Source: Ruaniaceae bacterium (lineage in GTDB: Bacteria > Actinomycetota > Actinomycetes > Actinomycetales > Actinomycetaceae). From it: DNA of 5,499 nucleotides. The position numbers were made by a program, and so were the translations under genes. The notes beneath the pieces are model-generated. The model was not told the DNA's origin and did not search any database. It saw only the letters and a program-made list of their open reading frames with translations. Of the stretch, positions 1 through 5,472 are shown one piece after another (the stretch's first letter is position 1; the number at the start of each line of letters is the position of its first letter). The stretch is taken from NCBI GenBank assembly GCA_030450655.1, contig JAKDIE010000112.1:1-5499 (forward strand), given 5' to 3'.

Positions 1-25
1 GTGACCGGCACACTTTCGAAGAACG

Positions 26-192
26 GGTTGCATCTCGTGACCAAAGACGCCCCTTCAGTCACCATATGCAGCCATAAGCCCAGAGAAGCCCCTCGGGACA
101 CCCCAGGGGGCGGTGGCACTGGCCCCGGGGGCAAGGTTTGCTGCAATCCAGGCCGAGAATCGCCTTCGAACCCGTCACCTCGCGCGCCCACC
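26..192 (+). repeat. Dispersed hairpin-headed repeat, copy A (imperfect)
   Basis: This segment is homologous to the reverse complement of 2847-3011. The first 48 bases match copy B at 39 of 48 positions and the last 53 (140-192) at 44 of 53, while the middle is poorly conserved. The head is an inverted repeat, 26-41 against 58-73, pairing at 13 of 16 positions (one of the three mismatches would be a G-U pair in RNA). The tail shares the block CCCGTCACC followed by GCGCGCCCACC. No transposase and no target duplication can be seen. An open frame runs through it from the window start (1-315), but copy B does not preserve that reading in a protein-like way, so I treat the region as non-coding. 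Its function is unknown; a small non-autonomous mobile element or a structured intergenic repeat are both possible. Confidence 0.7.
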
Positions 193-215
193 CACGCCCG
201 CGGGCCCGGCTCGCC

Positions 216-417
216 GCGGTCCGGGCATGGGAACGCCCGCGACTGCATTCGTAGGGCGGCCTCCTATCCTTTGTCATCCTGCGTGAAGTCGCAGGATCCA
301 GGACGCCCCGGTTGAGTGAGGATCCTTGAGCCTGGATCCCGCGATTTCGCGCGGGATGACGAGCTATGCCAGCGGTCCGGGAACGCTCGCGCGGAATGGC
401 ACGTTGTGGGAACGCTC
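216..417 (+). repeat. Diverged short direct repeats
   Basis: The block GCGGTCCGGG followed by GGAACGCCCGCG at 216-241 recurs at 372-391 as GCGGTCCGGGAACGCTCGCG, shortened by an internal deletion of about 6 bases. Its core GGGAACGCTC appears a third time at 408-417. The first two copies bracket the REP-like pair at 273-360. They could be remnants of a larger duplicated intergenic unit. With only two or three short GC-rich copies, chance similarity in such sequence cannot be fully excluded. Confidence 0.45.
273..360. repeat. Paired REP-like (BIME-like) inverted repeat
   Basis: Two 30-base arms (273-302 and 331-360) are inverted copies of each other, matching at 26 of 30 positions and separated by 28 bases. 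Each arm also folds on its own: ATCCTGCG/CGCAGGAT (276-283 with 290-297, loop of 6) and ATCCCGCG/CGCGGGAT (336-343 with 350-357, loop of 6). Compared in the same orientation, the stems differ by a T-A to C-G pair exchange that keeps pairing. Known REP/BIME elements have the same plan: short palindromes in inverted pairs between genes. It lies 113 bases upstream of the aminotransferase start. It could act as a transcription or processing signal, but no T-tract follows, so a classical terminator is unlikely. Confidence 0.8.
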
Positions 418-424
418 TACAGCG

Positions 425-442
425 CGAAACGCGGCGGTTTCG
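425..442. repeat. Short inverted repeat before pat
   Basis: CGAAAC (425-430) and GTTTCG (437-442) form a perfect 6-bp stem around GCGGCG. It is followed by GGGATGACGG, which resembles the outer end of the REP-like arms at 351-360, so it may be a decayed single REP arm. It ends 31 bases before the aminotransferase start codon. No T-run follows. Confidence 0.35.
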
Positions 443-473
443 GGATGACGGGCGCGAGTGGAATGCTTAAGGC

Positions 474-1568
474 GTGGCTAGTGAATTCCCCGAGGCCCGC
501 GAGGCCGTACGCACGCTTCCCTCCTACATCGCCGGGGCGCGGCCCGATGGCAGGCCGATGTGGAAGCTCTCCTCGAACGAGAACCCCAACGCGCCCGGGC
601 CCGCGATCCTCGCGGCGCTCGCCGAGGCGGCGGGCGCAGTCAACAGGTATCCGGACATGGCGGTGGCTGACCTGACGCACGCCATCGCCGCGCGCCACGA
701 TGTGGTGACGGACGAGGTTGCCGTGGGTAGTGGTTCGGTGGCGCTGATCGAGGACCTCCTCCAGGCGTACTGCGAGGCCGGCGACGAGGTCGTCTACCCG
801 TGGCGCTCGTTCGAGGCGTACCCGATCTGCATTCAGGTGGTGGGCGCCACGGGTGTTCCGGTGCCGCTCACGCAGGATGGCCGCCACGACGTGGCGGCGC
901 TCGCGGCGGCCGTGACGCCGCACACGAAGGTGATGATCCTTTGCTCCCCGAACAATCCGACCGGCCCGACCCTGACCCGCGCTGAGTTGCGCACTCTGCT
1001 TGGCGCGGTCCCCTCGCATGTTGTGGTGACTCTTGACTCCGCGTACATCGATTACGCCCGCGATCCCGAGGCGACCGATGGCTTCGAACTCCGCGCCGAG
1101 TTCCCCAACCTTGTCATCCTGCGCACCTTCTCGAAGGCGTACGGATTGTGTGGCCTTCGTGTTGGCTACGCGCTCGGCCACCCCGAGGTGCTCGCCCCCG
1201 TGCGCGCCGCCTCCACACCATTCGGCGTGAACACGCTCGCCCAGGCTGCGGCGCTCGCCGCGCTCGGCTTGAGCGATGCTGTGGCCGCCTCCGTCGAGGA
1301 GAACGTGCGTGAGCGCGCCCGCGTGGTTGAGGCAGGGCGTGCCGCGGGTTGGCGGATCCCGGACGCGCAGGGCAACTTCTTCTGGCTGCCGCTCGGCGAG
1401 GACTCCGCCCGCTTCGTGGCAGGCGCCAACGCGAAGGGTCTCCTCGTGCGCGGATTTGTGGGCGACGGCGTCCGCATCTCGATCGGTGAGCCCGAAGCCA
1501 ACGATCTGGTCATCGAGCTCTTGCAGGAGTGGCGCCCCGCGGAAGGGTCCGCCGCGCGGAGCCTATAA
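474..1568 (+). CDS. pat: PLP-dependent aminotransferase, Pat/HisC2 family (aromatic amino acid / histidinol-phosphate transaminase)
   Basis: 364-aa fold-type I aminotransferase of the histidinol-phosphate transaminase family. Visible landmarks are the N-terminal LSSNENP (32-38) and NRYPD (57-61), GSGS (85-88) in the cofactor phosphate region, CSPNNPTG (157-164), the PLP lysine in RTFSKAYGL (Lys221) followed by LRVGYALG, and a C-terminal VRISIG with the expected substrate-carboxylate arginine. WRSFEAYP (110-117) is the signature of the actinobacterial Pat (HisC2) branch, which makes phenylalanine or tyrosine from the 2-oxo acids and may also serve in histidine synthesis. The two roles cannot be separated from sequence. 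Length is normal and the gene looks complete. The GTG at 474 is the first possible start, since an in-frame TAA lies at 468-470; no clear Shine-Dalgarno precedes it. Odd: the usual DEAY after the PLP-binding strand reads DSAY (188-191). The 3' end overlaps the convergent ywiC-like gene by 6 bp. No histidine or aromatic pathway gene is adjacent. Confidence 0.93.
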   Translation: MASEFPEAREAVRTLPSYIAGARPDGRPMWKLSSNENPNAPGPAILAALAEAAGAVNRYPDMAVADLTHAIAARHDVVTDEVAVGSGSVALIEDLLQAYCEAGDEVVYPWRSFEAYPICIQVVGATGVPVPLTQDGRHDVAALAAAVTPHTKVMILCSPNNPTGPTLTRAELRTLLGAVPSHVVVTLDSAYIDYARDPEATDGFELRAEFPNLVILRTFSKAYGLCGLRVGYALGHPEVLAPVRAASTPFGVNTLAQAAALAALGLSDAVAASVEENVRERARVVEAGRAAGWRIPDAQGNFFWLPLGEDSARFVAGANAKGLLVRGFVGDGVRISIGEPEANDLVIELLQEWRPAEGSAARSL

Positions 1569-2345
1569 GACGAATGCGAGCGCGAGCAACACGCTGAGGA
1601 CCAGTTCGACGACGCCGATCTGGACGGGCTTATAGAGGCCGATCCGTTGCTGCCGCACGGGCATCCAGACGGCGCGCACCGCGAACAGAACCCACGTGGC
1701 GGTGAGCAACCAGCCGCCGAGCGCAGCGGGCGCGAACACACCCATCGCAGTGAGAGCGAGAATCGCAGCCGCTCCAATGATGTGAAACACCATCGAGAAG
1801 CGCGCGTACGCTGGATTCTTGCGTTCGCGGATGAGGGACTTCACATGCGGGATCGTGCCCCAGAATGCCGCTGTGACGACTGAGGTGACGATCCAGATCC
1901 AGGGCCAGGCGCCGTCGTCGACCGGATGAACCATGTGGAAGGCGACGGGGATCATGAGGCCGGTGGCGACGATGGTGGCGGTGTCGTTGGCGATGCTGCG
2001 ATCGTTGCGGGTCCAGGCGGCCCACACGGCCACGGCCACGAGCGGCGCGAACGGGATCGCCCACCACAGCAACTCGGGGCGCATCGCGAGGGCGATTACG
2101 CCGGGCGGCACGGCGAGAGCCGCGTAGGTGACGGTGGGGCGGAAGTAGCGCGTTGCGCGGCGGGACTTCAGCCACACGGACCCGGCCTGGAAGGCGAGAA
2201 ACGCGGCCACCCACGCGAGCAGTAGCGGGATGTGCGCGGGGGCGGGGCCCGCGAGCAGGATGCCGATGAGGATCGGGATCGCCATCATCGCCCATGCGCC
2301 GTGTTGCTGGGGCACCCACGCGGGGGAGCGGCGGCGGCGAGTCAC
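1563..2345 (-). CDS. YwiC-like family integral membrane protein
   Basis: 260-aa very hydrophobic protein with about eight or nine predicted membrane segments (roughly 20-32, 39-59, 72-88, 92-111, 122-140, 147-166, 185-204, 208-227, 243-260). The N-terminal RRRRSPAWVPQQHGAWAMM (3-21) carries the PxQHGAWAM motif of the YwiC-like family, and HVKSLIRERKNPAY (167-180) is the second recognisable motif, in a cytoplasmic-looking basic loop. The family has no established biochemical function that I know of. The GTG at 2345 is the first start possible, because an in-frame TAA lies 9 bases upstream and the conserved motif begins by residue 12. A GGAG lies only 2 bases before the GTG, too near for normal use; a TAAAGT hexamer at 2357-2352 suggests a leaderless transcript. 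The stop codon (1565-1563) lies inside the end of the convergent aminotransferase gene. The divergent neighbour is about 890 bases away across a repeat region. Confidence 0.88.
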   Translation of the reverse strand: MTRRRRSPAWVPQQHGAWAMMAIPILIGILLAGPAPAHIPLLLAWVAAFLAFQAGSVWLKSRRATRYFRPTVTYAALAVPPGVIALAMRPELLWWAIPFAPLVAVAVWAAWTRNDRSIANDTATIVATGLMIPVAFHMVHPVDDGAWPWIWIVTSVVTAAFWGTIPHVKSLIRERKNPAYARFSMVFHIIGAAAILALTAMGVFAPAALGGWLLTATWVLFAVRAVWMPVRQQRIGLYKPVQIGVVELVLSVLLALAFVL

Positions 2346-2351
2346 CGCTCC

Positions 2352-2357
2352 ACTTTA
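2352..2357 (-). promoter_or_regulatory. Possible -10 box giving a leaderless ywiC-like mRNA
   Basis: On the minus strand TAAAGT fits the actinobacterial TANNNT -10 pattern and ends 6 bases before the GTG at 2345, so transcription would begin at or next to the start codon. No convincing -35 box is found at the usual distance. This is inference from spacing only. Confidence 0.3.
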
Positions 2358-2419
2358 GCTGACAGATCAGGCCGCTCTGTGCCCATGTCTGGGTTCCCCT
2401 GTTTGCTCCAACTTCTGCA

Positions 2420-2835
2420 GCCCTGACCCCCGGAACTCTGACCACCCTGGGGTGGTGGTGAGCGTGAGGGTGGTCGAAGTTTCGGCGTTTTCTGGCCGAC
2501 GGCGGCCGATGGTGGCCCTGGCCCCCGGAACTCTGACCACCCTGGGGTGGTGGTGACCCTTAGGGTGGTCGAAGTTTCGGCGTTTTCTGGCCGACGGCGG
2601 CCGATGGCGGCCCTGACCCCCGGAACTCTGACCACCCTGGGGTGGTGGTGACCTCGAGGGTGGTCGAAGTTTCGGTGTTTTCTGCCCGACGGCGGCCCCA
2701 ACCCCCGGAACTCTGACCACCCTGGGGTGGTGGTGATCTCGAGGGTGGTCGAAGTTTCGGTGTTTTCTGCCCGACGGCGGCCCCAACCCCCGGAACTCTG
2801 ACCACCCTGGGGTGGTGGTGACCGTGAGGGTGGTC
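2420..2835. repeat. Five-copy tandem repeat array (95/95/85/85-bp units plus a partial unit)
   Basis: Units begin with CGGAACTCTG at 2431, 2526, 2621, 2706 and 2791, giving periods of 95, 95, 85 and 85 bp. The fifth unit stops after 45 bases, where unrelated sequence begins. Units 1 and 2 differ at about 5 positions and units 3 and 4 at one. The short form lacks 10 bp near the end of the unit (GGCCGATGGYGGCCCTG region replaced by GGCCCCAA). Every unit carries invariant 9-bp arms GACCACCCT and AGGGTGGTC (first copy 2440-2448 and 2467-2475) around 18 bases, of which the last few vary from copy to copy. A second, mutually exclusive pairing, ACCACCC with GGGTGGT across TG, exists in each unit. 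Open frames run through on both strands, but neither 95 nor 85 is a multiple of 3, so no repeated protein is encoded. The array fills the space between the divergent ywiC-like and HAD genes. Confidence 0.93.
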
Positions 2836-2846
2836 AAAGATGCGCC

Positions 2847-3011
2847 GGTGGGCGCGCAAGGTGACGGGTCCGCAGGTGTTCCCAGGCCTGGATGGCAGCG
2901 AGCCAGGCTCGCGGCGCGAGCGGCTCCGCGCCCGGGGCATCCCGGGGGCGTCTCGGGGCAACGGGCTGCATATGGTGACCGAAGGCGGCTCTTCAGTCAC
3001 CATATGCAGCC
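2847..3011 (-). repeat. Dispersed hairpin-headed repeat, copy B, with perfect 16-bp inverted repeat
   Basis: Reverse-oriented homologue of 26-192. Its head is a perfect 16-bp inverted repeat: GGCTGCATATGGTGAC (2964-2979) and GTCACCATATGCAGCC (2996-3011), 16 bases apart, with a further GAA/TTC pairing inside the loop after one mismatch. The opposite end (2847-2868) carries the conserved tail block shared with copy A. Between them lies a separate small stem, GCTCGC/GCGAGC (2907-2912 with 2916-2921), not shared with copy A. It starts 12 bases after the tandem array ends. No T-run follows the hairpin on either strand, so an ordinary intrinsic terminator is not supported. Confidence 0.72.
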
Positions 3012-3083
3012 ATAGCGGCCGCTGCGCTGCCGTCAAGGCGGAGAAGCCCCCGAGATCACCCACGGGAGCGGAGGCGCGGCCGG

Positions 3084-3157
3084 AGTCGCGGGATCCAGGC
3101 CCAGGGACTCACCGAACCAAGGCGACTGGGTCCAGCGACTGGCGCGCAGGACGACGA
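3084..3157. repeat. Decayed REP-like pair
   Basis: AGTCGCGGGATCCAGG (3084-3099) matches the inner part of the left REP arm at 287-302 with one change. The segment 3125-3157 aligns with the opposite-facing arm (core TCCAGCGACT, then GCGCGCAGGACGACGA). The two 16-base inner parts (3084-3099 against 3125-3140) are inverted copies at 13 of 16 positions. This repeats the paired layout of 273-360 in a more diverged state. It lies 81 bases upstream of the HAD gene start. Confidence 0.5.
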
Positions 3158-3238
3158 GGTTTTGGGGTGAAGCCCGGGATGGTGGGCGCGTGCCGCGCCT
3201 AGGAGCTCAACGGCCCTGAACCCTGGTTCAATGGAGCC

Positions 3239-4072
3239 ATGACTCCTCAGCCGTACCGCGGTGGCCCGGCCGATATTCGGATCGTCGTCTCGGATATGGA
3301 CGGCACGCTCCTGAACAGCGAGCACGCCATTCCCGCCAACTTCTGGCCGCTTCTCGAGATCATGCGCGAGCGCGGAGTCCTCATGGTTCCAGCGTCCGGG
3401 CGCCAGCTGGCGGGGATTACCTCTATGTTCCCGGACCTGTCCGGGATGGCCTTCATCGCCGAGAACGGCACGTTCGTGGAGATGGACGGCCACGAGATTT
3501 CCAGCACCACTCTTGACCCTGCGGCCGTGGCGGACACCATCAGCCGCATCCGCACACTGGGGGACATGGAGACGGGCATGGTCGTGTGTGGAAAGAAATC
3601 CGCGTACATCGAACGCTCAGAGGACGCCTTCGTGCGGGAGGTGAGCCGCTACTACGGGAAGCTCGCGATCGTGGACTCCCTTGATCGTGTCGACGACGAC
3701 GTCCTCAAAGTGGCGCTGTTCTCGTTCGGTGATATCGCCAAGACCGTGTACCCCCACCTTGGTGGTCTCGCCACGGCGCCACAGGTAGTGGTTTCCCAAC
3801 TCCACTGGATCGACATCATGGATCCGGCCATCAACAAGGGTGTGGGACTGCGCGCGCTGCAGGAGGTGACCGGCGTGACTCGGGAACAGACCGCCGTGTT
3901 CGGAGACTACTTGAACGATCTCGAGATGCTCGATGAAGCGGACTACGCTTTTGCTATGGCCAATGCCCACCCGGAAGTCGCGCGCCGCGCCCGGTTCGCC
4001 GCGCCTTCGAATGACGATGCGGGCGTGGTCACGATGATTGCGCGGCTCCTTGGAGTCGAGGTGCAGCAGTGA
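3239..4072 (+). CDS. HAD superfamily hydrolase, Cof/HAD-IIB type (sugar-phosphate or related phosphatase)
   Basis: 277-aa soluble protein with all four haloacid dehalogenase motifs in the expected order: motif I DMDGTLL with nucleophile Asp19 and acid/base Asp21; motif II Ser53 in PASGR; motif III Lys200 in DPAINKGVGL; motif IV GDYLNDLEML with Asp223 and Asp227 for magnesium. The stretch between motifs II and III (about 85-185) is the C2B cap that marks subclass IIB, and IAENGTF (73-79) and the length near 270 residues fit Cof/YidA-like enzymes. Family members dephosphorylate sugar phosphates, flavin or pyridoxal phosphates; the substrate cannot be told here. The ATG at 3239 is the only start between the in-frame TAG at 3200-3202 and motif I. 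GGAG lies only 2 bases upstream, so initiation may be weak or leaderless. Its stop overlaps the next start (GTGA), indicating one operon with the esterase. Confidence 0.93.
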   Translation: MTPQPYRGGPADIRIVVSDMDGTLLNSEHAIPANFWPLLEIMRERGVLMVPASGRQLAGITSMFPDLSGMAFIAENGTFVEMDGHEISSTTLDPAAVADTISRIRTLGDMETGMVVCGKKSAYIERSEDAFVREVSRYYGKLAIVDSLDRVDDDVLKVALFSFGDIAKTVYPHLGGLATAPQVVVSQLHWIDIMDPAINKGVGLRALQEVTGVTREQTAVFGDYLNDLEMLDEADYAFAMANAHPEVARRARFAAPSNDDAGVVTMIARLLGVEVQQ

Positions 4073-5094
4073 GCCGAGTGGGCTGGTTTGCGCTCGGCGT
4101 GGCTTCCACTCTGGCGACGGGTGCGATAGCTGCGATCGTCGCGGACCGCACGGGACCGCTGCTTGGGGCATCGGTAGCGCGGCCCTTCTTTGACTTTGGG
4201 GTCGCCAACCACGGCCCCTACGCCGACGCCGTGCGCGGTCTTATTCGGGAGGAGCGCATCGTCGTCGAGGCTGAGGGATTGCCCGCCTTTGGAGTCGAGA
4301 TCCACCGGCCCGAGATGGCCGAGGGGTCATCCTTGCCGGTGATCGTGTACGTCCACGGGGGCGGGTTCGTGGGCGGTTCCACCGCGCAGATCGAAGCCTA
4401 CTGTGAGGTGCTGGCCGCCCATGGCTACGTGGTCGCGAACGTGGACTACACGCTCGCGCCCGAGTTGATCTTCCCCGGGCAAATCCGCCAAATCGTTGCG
4501 TTGCTCCGTCAACTGCCAGCGCTCGTGGGCCCGATGGGTGGGGATGTGGAACGCACGGTGATCGCCGGCGATTCCGCCGGTGCCAATATCGCGGCCTCGG
4601 TGGCCGCCGCGGTCACGAATCGCAAGTACGCGGAGCTTCTCGGGGAGCAGTTGCCAGGTGACGGCACCGTCCCTGCGAGCTCTGAGAGGCTCTCCGGCGA
4701 GGCCCATGTGCGCCTCCGCGCCGCCTTACTGATGTGTGGACCGTACGATGTGAGATCCCAGTGGGACCTGCTCTTTCCCGGCGTCAACATCTACATGCAC
4801 GCCTACACCGGCCGCCGCGAATGGTGGAAGTGGGAGGACAACGAACTGCTGGCGCCCAACCGTTGGGTCACCGCGCAGTTTCCTCCTACCTTCCTGACGG
4901 TGGGTGACGCGGATCCTCTCGCTAAGCAGAGCGTCATCATGGAAGAGGCACTGAAAGAGGTTGGCGTGACTACGGCGAGCCTGTACTGGAAGCTCCGTTT
5001 CCTTCCTCACGAGTACCAGCGCGAGCTCCACCGTCCGCAGGCGCAAGAGGCTCTGCTCCACACCCTTGAGTTCCTTGCGGAGACCCTCAAATAG
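4069..5094 (+). CDS. Membrane-anchored or secreted alpha/beta-hydrolase (HSL / GDSAG-type esterase)
   Basis: 341-aa alpha/beta-hydrolase of the hormone-sensitive-lipase-like (family IV) kind. Residues 5-25 form a hydrophobic helix after a single Arg, followed by Asp-Arg; this looks like an N-terminal anchor or uncleaved signal. There is no lipobox cysteine. The oxyanion-hole motif HGGGF is at 96-100, the nucleophile elbow GDSAGAN at 167-173 (Ser169), the likely acid is Asp282 in GDADPL, and the likely catalytic histidine is His314 in LPHEY. A Trp-rich segment at 252-255 (WWKW) may line the substrate pocket. Members hydrolyse short-chain acyl or aryl esters and sometimes amides; the substrate is unknown. 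The GTG start at 4069 overlaps the HAD stop by 4 bases, and GAGG at 4058-4061 lies 7 bases upstream, so translational coupling is likely. No clear terminator follows in 5095-5193. Confidence 0.92.
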   Translation: MSRVGWFALGVASTLATGAIAAIVADRTGPLLGASVARPFFDFGVANHGPYADAVRGLIREERIVVEAEGLPAFGVEIHRPEMAEGSSLPVIVYVHGGGFVGGSTAQIEAYCEVLAAHGYVVANVDYTLAPELIFPGQIRQIVALLRQLPALVGPMGGDVERTVIAGDSAGANIAASVAAAVTNRKYAELLGEQLPGDGTVPASSERLSGEAHVRLRAALLMCGPYDVRSQWDLLFPGVNIYMHAYTGRREWWKWEDNELLAPNRWVTAQFPPTFLTVGDADPLAKQSVIMEEALKEVGVTTASLYWKLRFLPHEYQRELHRPQAQEALLHTLEFLAETLK

Positions 5095-5193
5095 CGGAAC
5101 TCAGAATCAAAATCGAGTCCCAAGCCCTACCCGGGAGTGTGACTTCAGGCATAGGCTTGATGCACCGTTACCCACCTCGAAGCGGAGGAAACA

Positions 5194-5472
5194 ATGACAG
5201 ATCACCTGACGGAAGCGGACGAGCTTCCAGCACCCGAGAACTGGCTCGAAGAGGCTGGTGACGCGCTGCACCTGAAGAGAAAGACCCTCGCAGCGGTATC
5301 GCCGGAAATCGTTGAGCTGGTTGCGAAGGTGACAGCGAAACTCGGGTCCGACGACGGCGCCCTCACCGGATTCCTGATTGGGTTCGGTGCGGCCAAGGAT
5401 GGTGACTTCTCGCGGGCGTCCGTGACGAGCCGCATCCTCGCCCTCGAAGCGCTCCTTGACGCGAAAGAGTAG
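5194..5472 (+). CDS. Small DUF6457-like protein (possibly linked to molybdenum cofactor genes)
   Basis: 92-aa acidic soluble protein. The pattern of an N-terminal amphipathic stretch around Trp17 (ENWLEEAGDALHL), a helix at about 36-51 and then LTGFLIGFGAA (57-67) matches what I remember of the actinobacterial DUF6457 family, whose members occur near, or fused to, molybdopterin-guanine dinucleotide synthesis proteins. The match is from memory of the pattern, and this copy has diverged: the central histidine/arginine-rich part usual before the LTTFLVG motif is replaced by TAKLGSDDGA. Start choice is firm: GGAGG at 5184-5188 lies 5 bases before the ATG, the best ribosome site in the window. TAGGCT at 5152-5157 could be a -10 box, which would give it its own promoter 99 bases past the esterase gene. 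No molybdenum gene is visible in the window; one could lie just downstream. Confidence 0.82.
   Translation: MTDHLTEADELPAPENWLEEAGDALHLKRKTLAAVSPEIVELVAKVTAKLGSDDGALTGFLIGFGAAKDGDFSRASVTSRILALEALLDAKE

Noticed and set aside
140..192. tRNA-like T-arm (TTCGAACC at 168-175)
   Set aside because: The flanks do not form a T-stem, no acceptor or anticodon arm can be drawn, and the motif is absent from the homologous copy B.
1..315. Open frame of 104 codons from the window start
   Set aside because: It runs through copy A of the dispersed repeat and the first REP arm. It is rich in Pro, Gly and Arg as expected from random GC-rich DNA, and has no recognisable domain.
417..1181. Minus-strand open frame of 254 codons opposite the aminotransferase
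   Set aside because: Shadow of the pat-like gene caused by high GC at third positions; no recognisable motif.
1630..2445. Minus-strand 271-codon frame overlapping the ywiC-like gene
   Set aside because: Arg/His/Pro-rich out-of-frame shadow; the other minus frame has the membrane segments and family motifs.
2420..2835. CRISPR array
   Set aside because: The whole 85-95-bp unit is repeated with no unique spacers; variation is limited to a few bases and an indel, and no cas gene is present.
26..3011. Composite transposon carrying pat and ywiC
   Set aside because: No transposase and no target duplication are present, the two copies are considerably diverged, and the cargo is ordinary chromosomal genes.
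2342..3063. Three overlapping minus-strand open frames of 119, 156 and 167 codons with repeated HHHPRVVRVPG-like segments
   Set aside because: They are products of the tandem array. Unit lengths of 95 and 85 bp shift the frame at each unit, so no single protein repeat is maintained.
5095..5193. Terminator after the esterase gene
   Set aside because: GAGTCCC and GGGAGTG are not truly complementary as arms, and no T-run follows.
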